Below, piece after piece: positions 42,193-59,911 of a DNA stretch of 64,000 nt. The notes under the pieces were generated by a model that was not told the origin of the DNA, ran no database searches, and saw only the letters and a program-made list of their open reading frames with translations. This stretch comes from Cruorifilaria tuberocauda (lineage: Eukaryota > Nematoda > Chromadorea > Rhabditida > Onchocercidae), in contig JABVXU010000202.1 in assembly GCA_013365365.1 (NCBI GenBank), positions 1 to 64,000 of the forward strand. Reading direction: 5' to 3'. The stretch's first letter is position 1; each line of letters starts with the position of its first letter. The translations under genes were made by a program, and so were the position numbers.

Positions 42193-44016
42193 TTGAGTTG
42201 AAATTCATTCTTTTACTAAATGTGAAAAGAACTAAGTTTTGAGCATCCAATTTTGAACTAATCTGTGCCATTCTTATTTTGATTTACAATGTTGTTAGGT
42301 TGTTATATTCAATAAATTTAATTTTAAACATTATATTCAAACTATATTCGACTTCTCTTTTATATAAAATCGAATCTCTTTTATTAGTGAATAAGAGAAA
42401 AAGAAAATAGGGTATTTCTCACTTCCCGAACGGAAATATCTATGCTGTAAGTAGCTCTTCTGCAAAGACTTTTAAACAAGTTAATTAGTCTTACTGCTAA
42501 CCTATATATACTAGAAAAGGAGTACTTTTCATTGTAAAAGATTAGATAAGAAAGGAATACTTAAATTTTAGATTGAAAAGAATCTGAAAATATTTTTTGT
42601 TTAATTTAGAATGGTTATTTTCTCATCGGCCCATTACCCTCATAGAGTTAAAATGAATCGAAATATGCTTAGTTTTTACCTACAACTTATCTTTTTGTTT
42701 CGGAAAAAAGTTACAAAAATAACCTATTATAATGCTATTCCTCCTTGATACATAATACTCACTATTCATATGCATATGCAAGAAGATAAAAAGCAAGCGT
42801 AAAAGATTGTATTATGTTTCTGGTAAAAAAAAAATAATTTTGAAATTAAAAATTTTTTGAATCACTAGTGAATAACATAACGTTCAAATAAAGCATATGG
42901 AACGAAATAGCTCTCCAATTATATGTGTAACCCTGATCCCCTTCGAAATGAATATTGTTTGACTTGAAAAGCTTGAATTGTCTCGAAAAGCTCAATTTGC
43001 TGAATTAAAAGACATTTTTTTATGTGAAAAACTGATACCATTAGATTGAAGGTTTGAATTTTGCTATCTATTGTCTACTTTCTTAACTTTCTGGTAGCTT
43101 GTCATTCAATCTAGGGAAGCTTGACAATCTTCTAAGGGAATGACGGTTCTGTGAAAATTTTAAGGAAGAATTCTCTTTCAATCAATATTTTGTCTTCATG
43201 CAAGTTTTTGAAATTTAGAGAAAAATATTTAACGATAGAAGTAATGTATTTTTATTGTTCAAAAACTCTAAAGTTGAAAAAATAGATATTAATAGATATC
43301 GCAAAGACTTCAACAGAAATTCAGTGGGAAGAGTATTCAAAAATAAGATGGGCACATTTATTACGTAGGAGACAATAATCTGTTATCTTTTACAAAATCA
43401 AAGTAAGAAATATATATGTCAATGATTGATATTTAAAATAATTACTATCACACTGATAGAAAAAATGAAAAGAATTCCCCCCAAAAAAATTTTTTTTTTT
43501 AAATTTTGACGAAAATTCCATTTTATAATTAATTTATGAGTAAAAATTTAAAATGATGTTCGATGGAAAATCAGTAAAGCATTTCAGCTACTAGTTTATT
43601 TAAAATTTCTCTATTTTTACAACTGTTACTCCTCGATCTGGAGATCTATATTACTATAACAAGAGAGAGACGTATCATGATCGCCTCATTTTATATTATT
43701 TGGCATCAATAAGTAAGTTTTATTACATGAGTAAGCAAATAATAATGTTTTCTAAATAAAAGAAGCATATCAATGAGCTATTCCTTTAATTGATTAAATT
43801 TAATAGTTGTTTACATAGCCTTATTTTGAGTTTCATTGCTCAAAATAACTGTTTTACTTTCTTATTCTTGCATTTTTGTTAGACCAAAGTATGATAAGCT
43901 GTGATTGACAGTTCCTGCTTTCCACTAACTCTCCATTCCTAATTATTGTGACCCAAAGATGTATTAATTACCTGTAGACCAGAGTAATTTTTATAAGAAA
44001 CAAACAAGATAATTAG

Positions 44017-44077
44017 ATAATTATGTATTTTATTATCAATTCCAAACAATATAATTATGTATTTTATCATTAATTCC
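44017..44077 (+). repeat. 27-bp direct repeat, period 34
   Basis: Copies at 44017-44043 and 44051-44077 both start ATAATTATGTATTTTAT and end AATTCC, with two differences between them. Confidence 0.85.
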
Positions 44078-47000
44078 TTAATTCCATGTGTTTGATCCAC
44101 CCTATTGATTGCTTCCTTTTAGAATTTCCTGTAATATAGTGAAATGAGCATCGAAATGAGAGAAGTTAAAAATCACCCATTAATCACTCGCTATCATGAT
44201 ATCACTCCTGATCATTTTCATCATTCATTTCTTTTCTACTACCTTGAAATTCAGTAGAAACTGAATTATCTGAAACGGTCCAAAAACAGTTTTTAATGAT
44301 AACAGACATCTCTGGTTTTACAAAAATACTAACAATTTGGATGACAAAAAGTTTTCAGAAGTTCGATTAACAAATTAATTTAACTGGAAAGAGTGAAGGA
44401 TTCAATCATCAAATGAATTTATGAGAAGTGATTTTCAATATTTCGTAAAAGCCATTGAAGAAATCAATTGGCTGAGATATTTACGGTATAATGACTTCAG
44501 TATCCTTAAACTGATATTCTTTTACTTAATTTTTGGGAAAGCAAAAATGATTCTATGATATTAATTGATACTATGCTTAGAAACAGTATATTAAGATAAT
44601 ATGTCGATGCCGTAAATCCTTATTTGCTTCTAGATAAAATAATGCATTAAAAAGATGTTCGGGTTTCCGATATCTCCATTTTATTTTTGCTAGGAATTTT
44701 AGAATGCTTAATAATTTTTACTTATTTTGCGCATTGGCACAATTTCAAATTTTAAGAAATTTCGGTTTCATAAAATTCATTCATAAATTGTTGACAACAT
44801 AAAAGGGTCATTTTTAACATGGAATACGATTTAGAAAATTTTAGAAAACAATTTATGCATGTAACAATTATTGTTTTTTTTTTTGAAAATCTCGATGCTT
44901 CATGAGACACAATTTTTTCATCTTTTACTTGATAAAGTGGTCAACGACACTATTCTTCATTCAAAGTTTTGAAATCTCACTTGCCTACCGTAGGTCTGTT
45001 CTTCTGTTTGTTTCATCTGTAATATATAGACGAATCGAGAATAGTACTTCCAGCCTATAATTTCAATAACATTAATACAAATTTCTTATCGATGCTCATT
45101 TTTCAAGTTCAAAACATTTTCATCTTCCTTTTCTCCCGTGCTTTTCACATTATTCCCTTTCTTAAAAAGCTGACCTCCGTCAAGACCATATGATATCTCC
45201 ATCTGATCATCTCTTTCCATCTAAACAATAAATTATCAAGTTACATGCATTGACTCTACAAATCTTTTAAAGTTACTCATGCACACATCTTTAATTCTGC
45301 TATCCTGAATTATCACATTATCTTCAAACCAATGGGAACGTTTTAACACAGTTAAATTTTATTTGATAAATTTCTCTTCATGCGTCCGATTTGGACTTAA
45401 AATCACTAATTCTTACCTGCTTTTTCAACCCACCGATCGATTAAAATTTCGGACAGATCTTTTTCTGAGAAATATAATTATGCTTTCCGTAATTTCTTTT
45501 CAATGTATAATCTACTCGAGTCTCGAAAATCAAAACTAGAGCAAAAGCGATATAAACGAGAGAAAGGTTCGTTAATTTGCAATTACTGCACTTGTGAATC
45601 ATTATTAACGGAGAATACACTGTGACTTCAACTATAGTCGCCACCTTCTATAAAGGGGACACGAGATCGGATCCGCATGCGTTTTTAGTGGCGATTCCAT
45701 TGTCATCCCTTCCACTGTTCCAGTCAGCATCCTCTTCAGATGATCTGCTCATTCTGATCGAGAGCAGCATCCATCTTTTCTCTCATTCTCTTCTCACAAA
45801 CTGATTTTTCGGTACTTCCAGCTAGAATGAACTTTCAAACATCGCCTGTTAGCAAACATGGAAATCAGCCTATTCTCTCCGTTATCTTCCTCTCTGATGA
45901 TGACATTCTTCCAGTGGCTGGATTGCATTGAAGCAATAAGGAAACTTGTCATCTATCTTTTAAACCTCAAATTCATTCACCTCATAATCAGATTAACGCA
46001 TTCGTTAGGAAGGTACCGATAATATCAATGCTTACATCCTTCAAATCAACATCATATTCAAATATATTTTATTTTTAATTAAATCTGAACTTTCTATCTA
46101 AAAAACACTGCATAGAACAAGTAATGAGTACAATGATGTAAGATGCTAGTTGCAAATAGAATAATTAAGTTTTAAATTTTGTTCATCAATTGTAATGTCA
46201 TCAAAAACTTTTTTTGTGATTAATAGCATTACATCCCACTTATTTGTTCACTAATTGGTTTTATGATTATCAATTCGTTTATTTCAATAGTTATTTTAAC
46301 AACCCAGTGGTAACATGTAGGAATTGTATTCTCAAAAATAATAAGATCTGTGCCAATTGTCTAAAAGGACAAAACTTTCCTCTCCAAATATAAGCCGAAA
46401 TGGTTAATGGATACTTTTGACTATATCGTATGTCACAAATAAAAAATGATTTATTTGCTTGCTAGATTGTTAATTATACCAATAATAAAGGATATAATTT
46501 AACAGACTATAATTAGTTTATTAACAATCATATTTCTTAAACGAGCTTTTTACGAAAAAACTAAAGCCCTGTTCAGACAAATTAGGAAAAAATTTCGGAA
46601 CTCAAAACTTTCATTGCTTTCTGTCCCTTCTTAACTTTAATACTGTTATTTCAAATTAAACTTGTATTCAAGAAAACAAAAAATAATGATTTTTATCTTT
46701 TGAACTTTAGAAGGAAAGAAAACCGCAACATATTTTCATTTTTGTTATTTTTGAGAGTTCTATATAACCCAGTTTATTTCACACTAATATCTGTGGAAAA
46801 AACTCTCTTTCTATTTTTCTCGCCATATCATTCTAATCATATGATACATATTTATGATAATTGTGAATCAATAAACCAAATCTCAGCAATCAGCAAATGT
46901 CCAATTCTAGCATTTCTCTCAACTAAAAAGATAAGTCCCATCTATACCATCAGATCATTATACTTCACTTAAATTAACCCTAACAACTTTATTAGATGAA

Positions 47001-47211
47001 GCTGCCATCTTTGACACAAATGAAGAGCAGGCAGTTTTATAGCGATAACTTCAAGAAAATATTAAAGGTCATCAGAAATTGCTGGTCCAAGAGATGTTGC
47101 ATTACAAGACAAATCGAAGTTTCACGGCCTATTGTGAAAAGGGCTCATTGAAGTTGTAATCGGTTGGGTATGCTTCGACGGGCCAGGATATTGGCACCGG
47201 TAGTTTTTTTT
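47001..47211 (+). pseudogene. Decayed reading frame of unknown origin
   Basis: One plus-strand frame shows protein-like composition over about 70 codons but is broken by three stops. Blocks are DEAAIFDTNEEQAVL, KGHQKLLVQEMLHYKTNR, SFTAYCEKGSLKL and SVGYASTGQDIGTGS. The frame is continuous apart from the stops, as expected of a pseudogene decaying by point mutation. Flanking DNA is ordinary AT-rich. The parent family is not recognised. Confidence 0.35.
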
Positions 47212-48050
47212 TGGTATTTTGTGTTAGGTAATCTGAGGTTTGACAAATCTTTCATTGCATTCATCATGAAAACATCACTTATTGCGCACCAACTCTGTTG
47301 GTCTTTCGATTTCCAAAAAATTTTGTCTGAAAGCTCTTGCCTTTAATTCCCAAGTGCTATTTAAGAATTTATTTTATTGCCAAGCTTTTTTTAATTTCGG
47401 AGAAGTGCAATCTATCTTGCTTTATCTTTTACTGTTTTGAGAAAAATTCAAGCTGAGGTATTTATAGATCTATCAAACAATCATAAAATGACATATTGAT
47501 GAGAAGCAAAGCAGCTTATCTTTCTTTTGAAAGCTTATTGATCATTTTTGAAATGATATTGTCACTTCCCTTGAATACTTATGTACTAATATTATATTTG
47601 GGTTTCAGTTTGTATACCATTTGGAATGTTCTTCATTACCGCAATACGAAATTAATAAAGTGATATTGTGATGAGTTGTTGTTGGTCAAATAATCCCATT
47701 TTTATCTGTCAGTGCTAAAAATTATTTAAAATGAAAGATGTCAGTTAGGGTTGAAGCCGTCGTTTTTGTGACTTCAAGGTAATATTAAAAAGAGTGAATA
47801 GAGCTTTGTGGTTTAAATCATTATTTTCGAATCTGATTACCTGTTTGTAAAGGGGAATTATGATGTTATAGTAATTCTCATGTTTTTCAAACTTTAATAC
47901 TATTATTTGTTTTGGTTTATGCGGCTTTAGGACATGTTATTTTTTGTTTTTTCATATTTAATTTGCACATCAGTACAACCACAAGACTTTTTTTAACGAA
48001 ATACTTATCGTTCGGACTTATTTGTGTTAAAAAAAAATTCTTTTACTGTT
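47212..48050. other. Upstream region of exc-7
   Basis: T-rich, no exon seen. It presumably contains the exc-7 promoter; no motif assigned. Confidence 0.4.
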
Positions 48051-48056
48051 TTTCAG
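48047..48056 (+). promoter_or_regulatory. Putative spliced-leader acceptor of exc-7
   Basis: A T-rich tract ending TTTTTCAG at 48056 is followed by a 135-base leader and the ATG at 48192. It fits a trans-splice or 5' UTR intron acceptor. Confidence 0.4.
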
Positions 48057-48191
48057 CGGGAAAGAGGATTACGCAGTGCTAACGAAAATATTCTGGAAAG
48101 TGGTCAAATAAAAACCAAATTCATTTCAAAGGTTTGGTAATTGTTTACCGTCGCACAGAAGGTGTGTGCGTGTAGGCACAGTGAAATAGTT

Positions 48192-53131
<4,940 letters not shown>

Positions 53132-56100
53132 TTTCCGTGCTTTGGTACATCCATCATTACAGTCTTGCCAACAGTATTGTTTGAAAAATTGTTCATGCCA
53201 AAGATCCAGTCTTCTTTTTTTTCATATGCGACATTTTTCCCACGTAAAAGCCAGTTAACGTTTAGCAGTATCAATTTCACAACTGAATATGAATTTTTTT
53301 GATTTTGACATTCAATATAGAAAACACACTTTTCGTAATTTTCTTTAGGGATTTGTTATTTATTGCAAGTCAATTTGATTCATCCTTGTCTTCTCTTTTA
53401 CACATTATGTCAACTAGAGTTCAAAAGAGTATTCTATTTTTGAAAATTAATACGTTTAGATCGAGAGACTTAAAAAATCAATAAAATTTTGATTAATTAA
53501 GTATTTATTGGGAATGAATAATATTTCTTTGATTGTCATTAAGTTCCTTGATTTGAAAGCTGTATCGTGGTGTGGCTAAACATTATTATGTATTGTAGGC
53601 ATGAGCGTTTGATGTGTTAATTATGCAAAGGCTCTATTTGGGAAATACCGATCAAGTATTTTTTTCAATCTGATTGTTGATGGTATTATAATAAAAGTCC
53701 TACCATTAATTGACCTCTCTCAACGATATTAATTAGAATAATTGCTTTTGTCGGCAGCGGTCCGCTACTGCCATCTACTACCATCAAAAGAATTTGTATG
53801 TAATTAGGGAAGAAACATCGAAGCAGTAGAAAAACGCTTAGATATAGATCTTGAGATTTGTTAGCTGCAAAAAAATATTCAGTTTTACTAAAAATAAGCT
53901 TATTGATAATCATTGGAAGAAAACAGTTCCTCTCCATTTCTATACACCGCTATACAAATTAAGCAATCGGTGTTCTTCCTTTGTTTCTATTATTTTTTGA
54001 ACTGTTTATAGAGTCAAGCTTGTATACATTTAGATTATTTCTAACTTTTATCATCACGTCAATATATGAACGGGTGGCAGTTAGTCAGTTGTAACATGAA
54101 ATGTGAAGTCTCATTGTTTCATCATCTCATTCACATTGTGATAACTTTTTCCCAATGAAAAAAGCATCGCTGTTGTTTGTAATCATTGATGATTTGAATT
54201 GACTGATTCGTATGCATAAATGAAAATGCCATTCTACTATTTTTCATCGCTTATTTCAGATTGTTTCCAAAAAGAGAAGCAAGGTACAGTTAGTGTTAGC
54301 AAAGAATTCTTCTTCCTGTTCATTTCATAAATTTTTCTGCCCTTCGTGAAGTCTCCTATATCTTTCTTTTTTAGTAACTTGTGCTTTTAAAAGTTCGTTT
54401 TTTTTTTTCGGCTTCCTGTGAATTATTTTCCAATTCACAGTTCTTTTTTAGATTTCCTTTCCCTTTTTGTAATTTATTTCTTCTCATGTGAAGGGCTTCT
54501 TTTCCTTTCTCCATCACTGTTTTTTTATTTTATTTAATATTTTTTATTTTGGAGTTTTATGTTGACCTTTGATGCATTTTTTATAAGAGTAGATTAAGTT
54601 AGTGATTTCTATTTAGGATTTTTTTAGAAAGAGTCGTCAAAAAATCTCAGCTTATTGAAGTACTATGGGTTTTCAGATATTTTTTCCTATTTATAAATGC
54701 ATCTGAGAGTTGCATTTAATTGGTAAATACCGTCGTTTCGTTTTTTATTCAGTTTTTCTACCCACGTCCTTGGAAAATGATTTTTTTGGTTTGAACTGCA
54801 ATGTATTTGTTGTTTTAAATTCTTAAAGAAGCTCATCTGTCTTTTATCTTTTTTTTGGAATATTGAATGCAAATGTCACTTCGATTTCAGAATTGTGGTT
54901 TTTCTACTTTTCTGGATTAGGATTTCTCAAAGAAACTTGATAAAATTTGCTGTAGAAGTTATGGAGGAGCTTTTTTGATCTTATACTATCTTACATATTA
55001 TTTAAGTTTTTACTGTCTTTGTTCTGTCTAATAAGCGATTAATTCGCTTCGTACTTGGCCTTTTTTTCGTTTGTTTATGAAATAGTTTGTGTTAATCGTC
55101 AACGTATAGATTTATTAGCCCGCCTAACACTATCAGTATTATCTCTTTCTTTATTATTATTATTATCACTATTATTTTAATATTTCTTAAGCCTTCTAAT
55201 CGTAGCATATTATTTATGTTTATTTGCTTTAAAGTAAATTTTTATTTTGTTTCGGTTGGTTTTTCACTTTCTCTTTTATTGTATCACACATGATGTTGAT
55301 ATTTTTTGTTTTCTTTTTTACGGGAAGTTTAATCATCAGTAAAAGGTAAGTATAATAATAATATATAAAATGTATCATATATCCTGAAAATAATGGCTGA
55401 AAAAATTAAAGATCAAGTGCCGTTTGCATGCTCTGAATATTTGGTGTGTCTAGTAGGTTTTTGAAGTTGCAGAAATAGCATCTATGTGCAGTTCATTGAA
55501 CTAAAACAAAAATTTGAACACATTATTATATTTTATTTTATAGTTATAGTAAACTGAAAATACGGTGAGAATAGTTTTACAACGTAATAAGAAGCATTCG
55601 TTGAACTATTTGAAGAAGAGTATGCAAACTGTTTGAAGAAGTGAGAAAGTTGCGTTAATTTTATTCTCTTTTTCATTTGCTTATTTTTGAACAATTTAAA
55701 TAGTATTAGAAACGAAACTTTGGTTTGATTTTAGTTTTTTTTTTTGCTTAGAATTATCAAACTTATTCCATAAAGCTGGGTAAACGAATTCAATCAAATT
55801 CAAATATATATATGAGAATAAGGAGTCGTGAAATGCTATTCTGTTTCCATTCTTTACTTTTCGTAGTACTGCTTACTTCATATAATCAGATTTTCATAAA
55901 GTTAAAATGCTTTTTTTTTGGCTTTTTAAAATGCTTAAAATTATTTAAATCAATTTTGTATCTTAAGATTGTTCTGGAGATGCATTTCCGTAACGAACTA
56001 CTTTAAATTGCTGTAGATGCAGCAGAAGGCACCAGATAGGCGAGGAAGAAATAGAAGAGTCTTACAAGAGTTAAAAATGGACAAATGTATGATGGAAAAG

Positions 56101-58886
56101 TATTACTTTCGTTTATTGGTAATATCATTCTTGAGTTCCCACCCGCAATTTTTCATTTATTTTCATAGTTAATATTAAATGCACGGAATTAAAAAACAAA
56201 CTGGATTAACAGACGGAGGAAGTTTATCAAATAAATGGCATAAGTACAATATTGATTGCGCAGAAATATCGAAAAAAAGCCACCAATGGCTACAAGTTTT
56301 ATGTCATCAGTAATTCCACATTTACGTTGTGGATTTATACTATCAGAAACTTTAATATTTTTATTTTCCAACTAATTTCCTGAATTAGTACATTTGTTTG
56401 AATTCTATGTCACCATCCAATTAAGTCAGTAAGTCGTCTATGCTTTATTTATTTACGGTTCTTTATTATTTCGACAGAAAAGAGCGAACGAGCATTCCAC
56501 CTCTTATTAATTTTTATGTTGAATTTTTTGAAAAATTTTCATTTCGCATCAACTTCAAAAGTTTCGATTTCCTCGATTTGTGCTTTTTTGTATATTAGTT
56601 ATATGATAGAATCATCGATTGGACTTTCGCTGGCATCCAAACATTCAGTATAATTTAACGGTCTCTATTTTAAATTATGCAAAATGGAAGTACTGTTTTT
56701 CTACCACTTTATAATGTATTAAGAAAAATTACTCTCTAATGAGACCTTGTAGAAAAAGACGAAGTTACTCTTGAAAAAAAAGAAAATCATCCGAATGAAT
56801 GACCTCAACAAACCTTCCAAGATCTGATGGTTTGCAGTTTCAGCATACAAATGCATATATTCTGAAATATAATACTATCGCTAAATGATTTCTCTTCCAT
56901 GGAATGCCATGTTTTCATTCATTCTCATGCTATTCCTTTTGGTGAACAGTAATACAAGCGCCAATAATGTATTACGAAATCCGGTTAAGTCTCTGTATAA
57001 CTGATGTAAAATTTTCTGCAAGCGAAACATTGCAATTAGCTTGAAATTTTTTAGTTTTAATGTGAAGTTTTTACAATATGTCCTTTATTAATACCATTGA
57101 TAATAGTGTTCCTCCTGGACAAGAAAATTAATTAGTACTTTTCGCTTCATTTTTCATATTATTAAGCAAATATGAAAGGGAACAATTTTAAAGACTTATG
57201 ATTCCTCAATTCTGGTAAAGACGTGGCAAATTTTCATTTCGTACGGGGAAATACTGTTGTATTTGCCGAAAAAGGCAAAGCACAGTAGTGGAAGAGAATG
57301 ACGCATACACCAAGAATTTCCCATCAAATAAATTGAATGGTAGGCAAGCAATTTTCTAGAATTCTGTTCCAAGCATGCTCTTCAGAATTTTATAGCAACT
57401 ACTTTGTTCTCTAAAAAAAGGATTTAGGTCGAAGATATCCAAAAAATAAGAAGGGAAATGGATGATGGTTACTAGCTCTTCAAGTATGACTATTTAATTC
57501 ATTGTTGAAGAAATATCAAAAAATAATGATTGAACATTTAAAGCGTACATTTTGTGTTATAGCTTACTGTGATGAGTTGTTCAAGCTTGATTGCTTTTAA
57601 ATTTCGCAAAATGAATGAAATATACATATATGTGCAATCTCCACTGTACTTTAGCATATATTATAATTATTATAGGTAGCATGTCCGAAGGTTTGATTAA
57701 TTATTCGATTAATTATATTCTTTTTGAAGCGTTAATGAACCAAACCAAACTGCTTTCGGTAGATTTTTGAGTTTGGAAACCTTTTTTTTAAGTTTTTGAT
57801 AAGAGGATACTGATATTCTGGCAGTCAGTTTTAGTATTATATTAAAAGTAATACTCCTCAAATTTTTTATTTCGATATATTTTAAAAATATTCTATATTT
57901 TAAACTATATTTTAAAGCTATATTTTAAACTAATTAAAATGCTTCAAAAGAGAAATCCAGGAAATATGAAGCATTAGATAATTTTCCCAATTTAAATGAT
58001 TGTGAGCTTTGTACAGAAATTTTGACTTTGCCAGTTATTTGTAATATTTGCTTAAAATTCGAGAATCAAAAAATCATATCCTGCGTTATAGTTTTATGGG
58101 TGTAGAATTTCTTTCCTTTATTATTTCTTCTACGAAAGGTTTCAGAGAAAATTCTCTATCAGTTCGAAAACTTTATAAAAATCAGAATAACAGATTATCT
58201 ATTTTAACTGAAAAAAGAAACGAGAAAGACACGAGGCATTAACATCATTGTATTTTCACTAACCAAAATTTTTATTAATTGAAAATAGTTTTTATTGAGA
58301 CGTTCTCATCCGCATGCATTCTATTTATCAGTTTATATGACAAAATCAACATTTTAAGCAAATAAAGTCAATGAAATTCAATACTGAGAGGGATTTACCT
58401 AATATTTATTACTAATAATAATTAATGCCATAGCTGATAACATTTGTTTACAGAATCCGCTTATCTGCCCTTCCTGTTATTGAAACGTGTTTATTAACCG
58501 CAGTGATTTCAAACTATTCTGATTATTTTTTCTCGATAATTTTGCTAGTATGATCGATAAAATATTATTCATTAACAGATTTTAAAATGAATTATCGCAG
58601 AGGGAAGTGAAGTAGGAAATAAAATATGAATGAATAATTTGAAATCGATATTTTATTTGCAGAAAAGTAGTAGAAAAAAGCGACGTAAAACGGATCAGAT
58701 ATTCACCATTGTTTCATCTGCATGTAGCATAACAAATTAAACATTTGTATTGAAGTATCGAAGTTTGATTCGCTGCTTTGATTTATTATTCCATTACATT
58801 TCCACAGCTAGAAAATTTCACGATGTGCTCACACTGTGCATAATTTCCTTATTTTTTTATTTTATCATATTTTGCTAATCGTTCTA
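53132..58886. other. Region downstream of exc-7
   Basis: T-rich near the gene (probably the exc-7 3' UTR and flank), then ordinary AT-rich DNA. A small GC-rich imperfect hairpin with GGCAG/CTGCC arms lies at about 53751-53770. Simple TTA repeats lie near 55153-55172. No exon is supported. Confidence 0.5.
57884..57930 (+). repeat. 13-bp AT tandem repeat
   Basis: About three and a half copies of CTATATTTTAAA(G/C), the first copy degenerate. Confidence 0.8.
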
Positions 58887-59119
58887 AAAATTATTCTTCA
58901 ATCAATTTTCAACAGAACATAACCGTGTAATGTGAAATGCATATTAACAAGCCTGTTCTTGCTTTTACAAATGGCCAAATAATTCCATTCGTTAAATTGT
59001 TTTCCCTTTTCAATTTGCCTCTTAATAGACTTTGATTGCTCAAATTATTTAGAGCAATTTATTTTCAAAAAACATTTTAAATTACGGGGTTATGTTCTGT
59101 TGAAAATTGATTGAATAAT
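58887..59119. mobile_element. MITE-like element with about 40-60 bp terminal inverted repeats
   Basis: The left end (from about 58889, containing CAATCAATTTTCAACAGAAC and continuing to ATAACC) is repeated in reverse complement at the right end (GGTTATGTTCTGTTGAAAAT, up to about 59119). Only a 2-base indel and a few substitutions separate the arms, and similarity fades inward over another 20 bases. Both ends abut TA, fitting a TA target duplication of the Tc1/mariner type. At 233 bp with no ORF it is a non-autonomous element. Confidence 0.75.
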
Positions 59120-59911
59120 TATCTCTCAGTGTTACTCTAAAATATTCGACCAGATTTCTAAAAAATTTCAGCTATAACTAATACTATTTATTTCTTTTTT
59201 ATTACCGCAATTATATGTGCCACCTAGTACAGATAAATCTTAAATTAACAGAAGTTCAGATTTAAGCTATTAGAAAGATTAAAAAAAAGCATCGGTATAA
59301 AAAAAAATCTCAAAGATTCAATTTTTAATAATATTGCTAAAGTTTTTATAACTTTGAACCAAATACATTCTGACGATAATAATATAACATAACCATCATT
59401 TTTTTCACCACCTGCAGATGAAAATATCGCAAATTCACGAAATCAAGACTATAAGAAGCTAAATAATTCGAGAATAGCGATAAAACTCAAATATTTATCC
59501 TTATTAATTTCTGCAACATAATTGTATCTTCCCTCTTTCATCTGTCAATGTAGGTCATTTTTAGACTTGAAAAATTTGAATGATTTACTCACAACAAGTG
59601 ATTTTTAGTTACACTCATTGCCGGTCATTTGCTCATTCACTGTCGAAGCAAAAGCAACACTGACGCGTTTATGAATAAGGAACTTGTCTGCTGACAAGAT
59701 GATATTTCATTTTTGTGCTTCTGTTTGACTGCAAACAAATGCATTTATGAAATTCAACGCATTCAGGAAAAAATAGAAATTTTGATTACTTTTCAAATAC
59801 TAATTGTTAATATAATAGATTTCAATCTATTCTTTTAAGTTATAAAATGTCTGGAGAACTTTAGAAGCTAACATTTCTTTTGAGAAACTAAAATGGTCTT
59901 CCGATTTTCAG
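59120..59911. other. Non-coding spacer
   Basis: AT-rich sequence between the MITE-like element and the first exon candidate at 59912. No feature recognised. Confidence 0.4.

Larger units (their letters stand above)
39313..47000. other. Long region between divergent NDUFB8 and exc-7
   Basis: About 7.7 kb, AT-rich. Somewhat GC-richer parts lie at 39480-39990 and 45120-46020 and give short open frames, but I see no domain or splice chain. Short tandem and direct repeats at 42160 and 44017 are listed separately. A degenerate TTTAATTC-like tract occupies about 41920-42040. Confidence 0.5.

Noticed and set aside
45441..45804. Short ORFs on both strands in a GC-richer patch
   Set aside because: Opposite-strand shadows with no domain or splice chain.
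47164..47346. 60-codon plus-strand ORF starting MGMLRRARILAPVV
   Set aside because: Out of frame with the better-supported decayed frame over the same bases and hydrophobic by composition only.
54260..54349. Acceptor followed by a frame IVSKKRSK..., considered as the last exon of exc-7
   Set aside because: The exon at 53084-53131 gives the family-typical VSFK terminus in phase; this one does not.
56018..56120. TGTAG acceptor followed by MQQKAPDRRGRNRR frame
   Set aside because: No upstream or downstream exon partner and no recognised homology; composition soon becomes AT-random.
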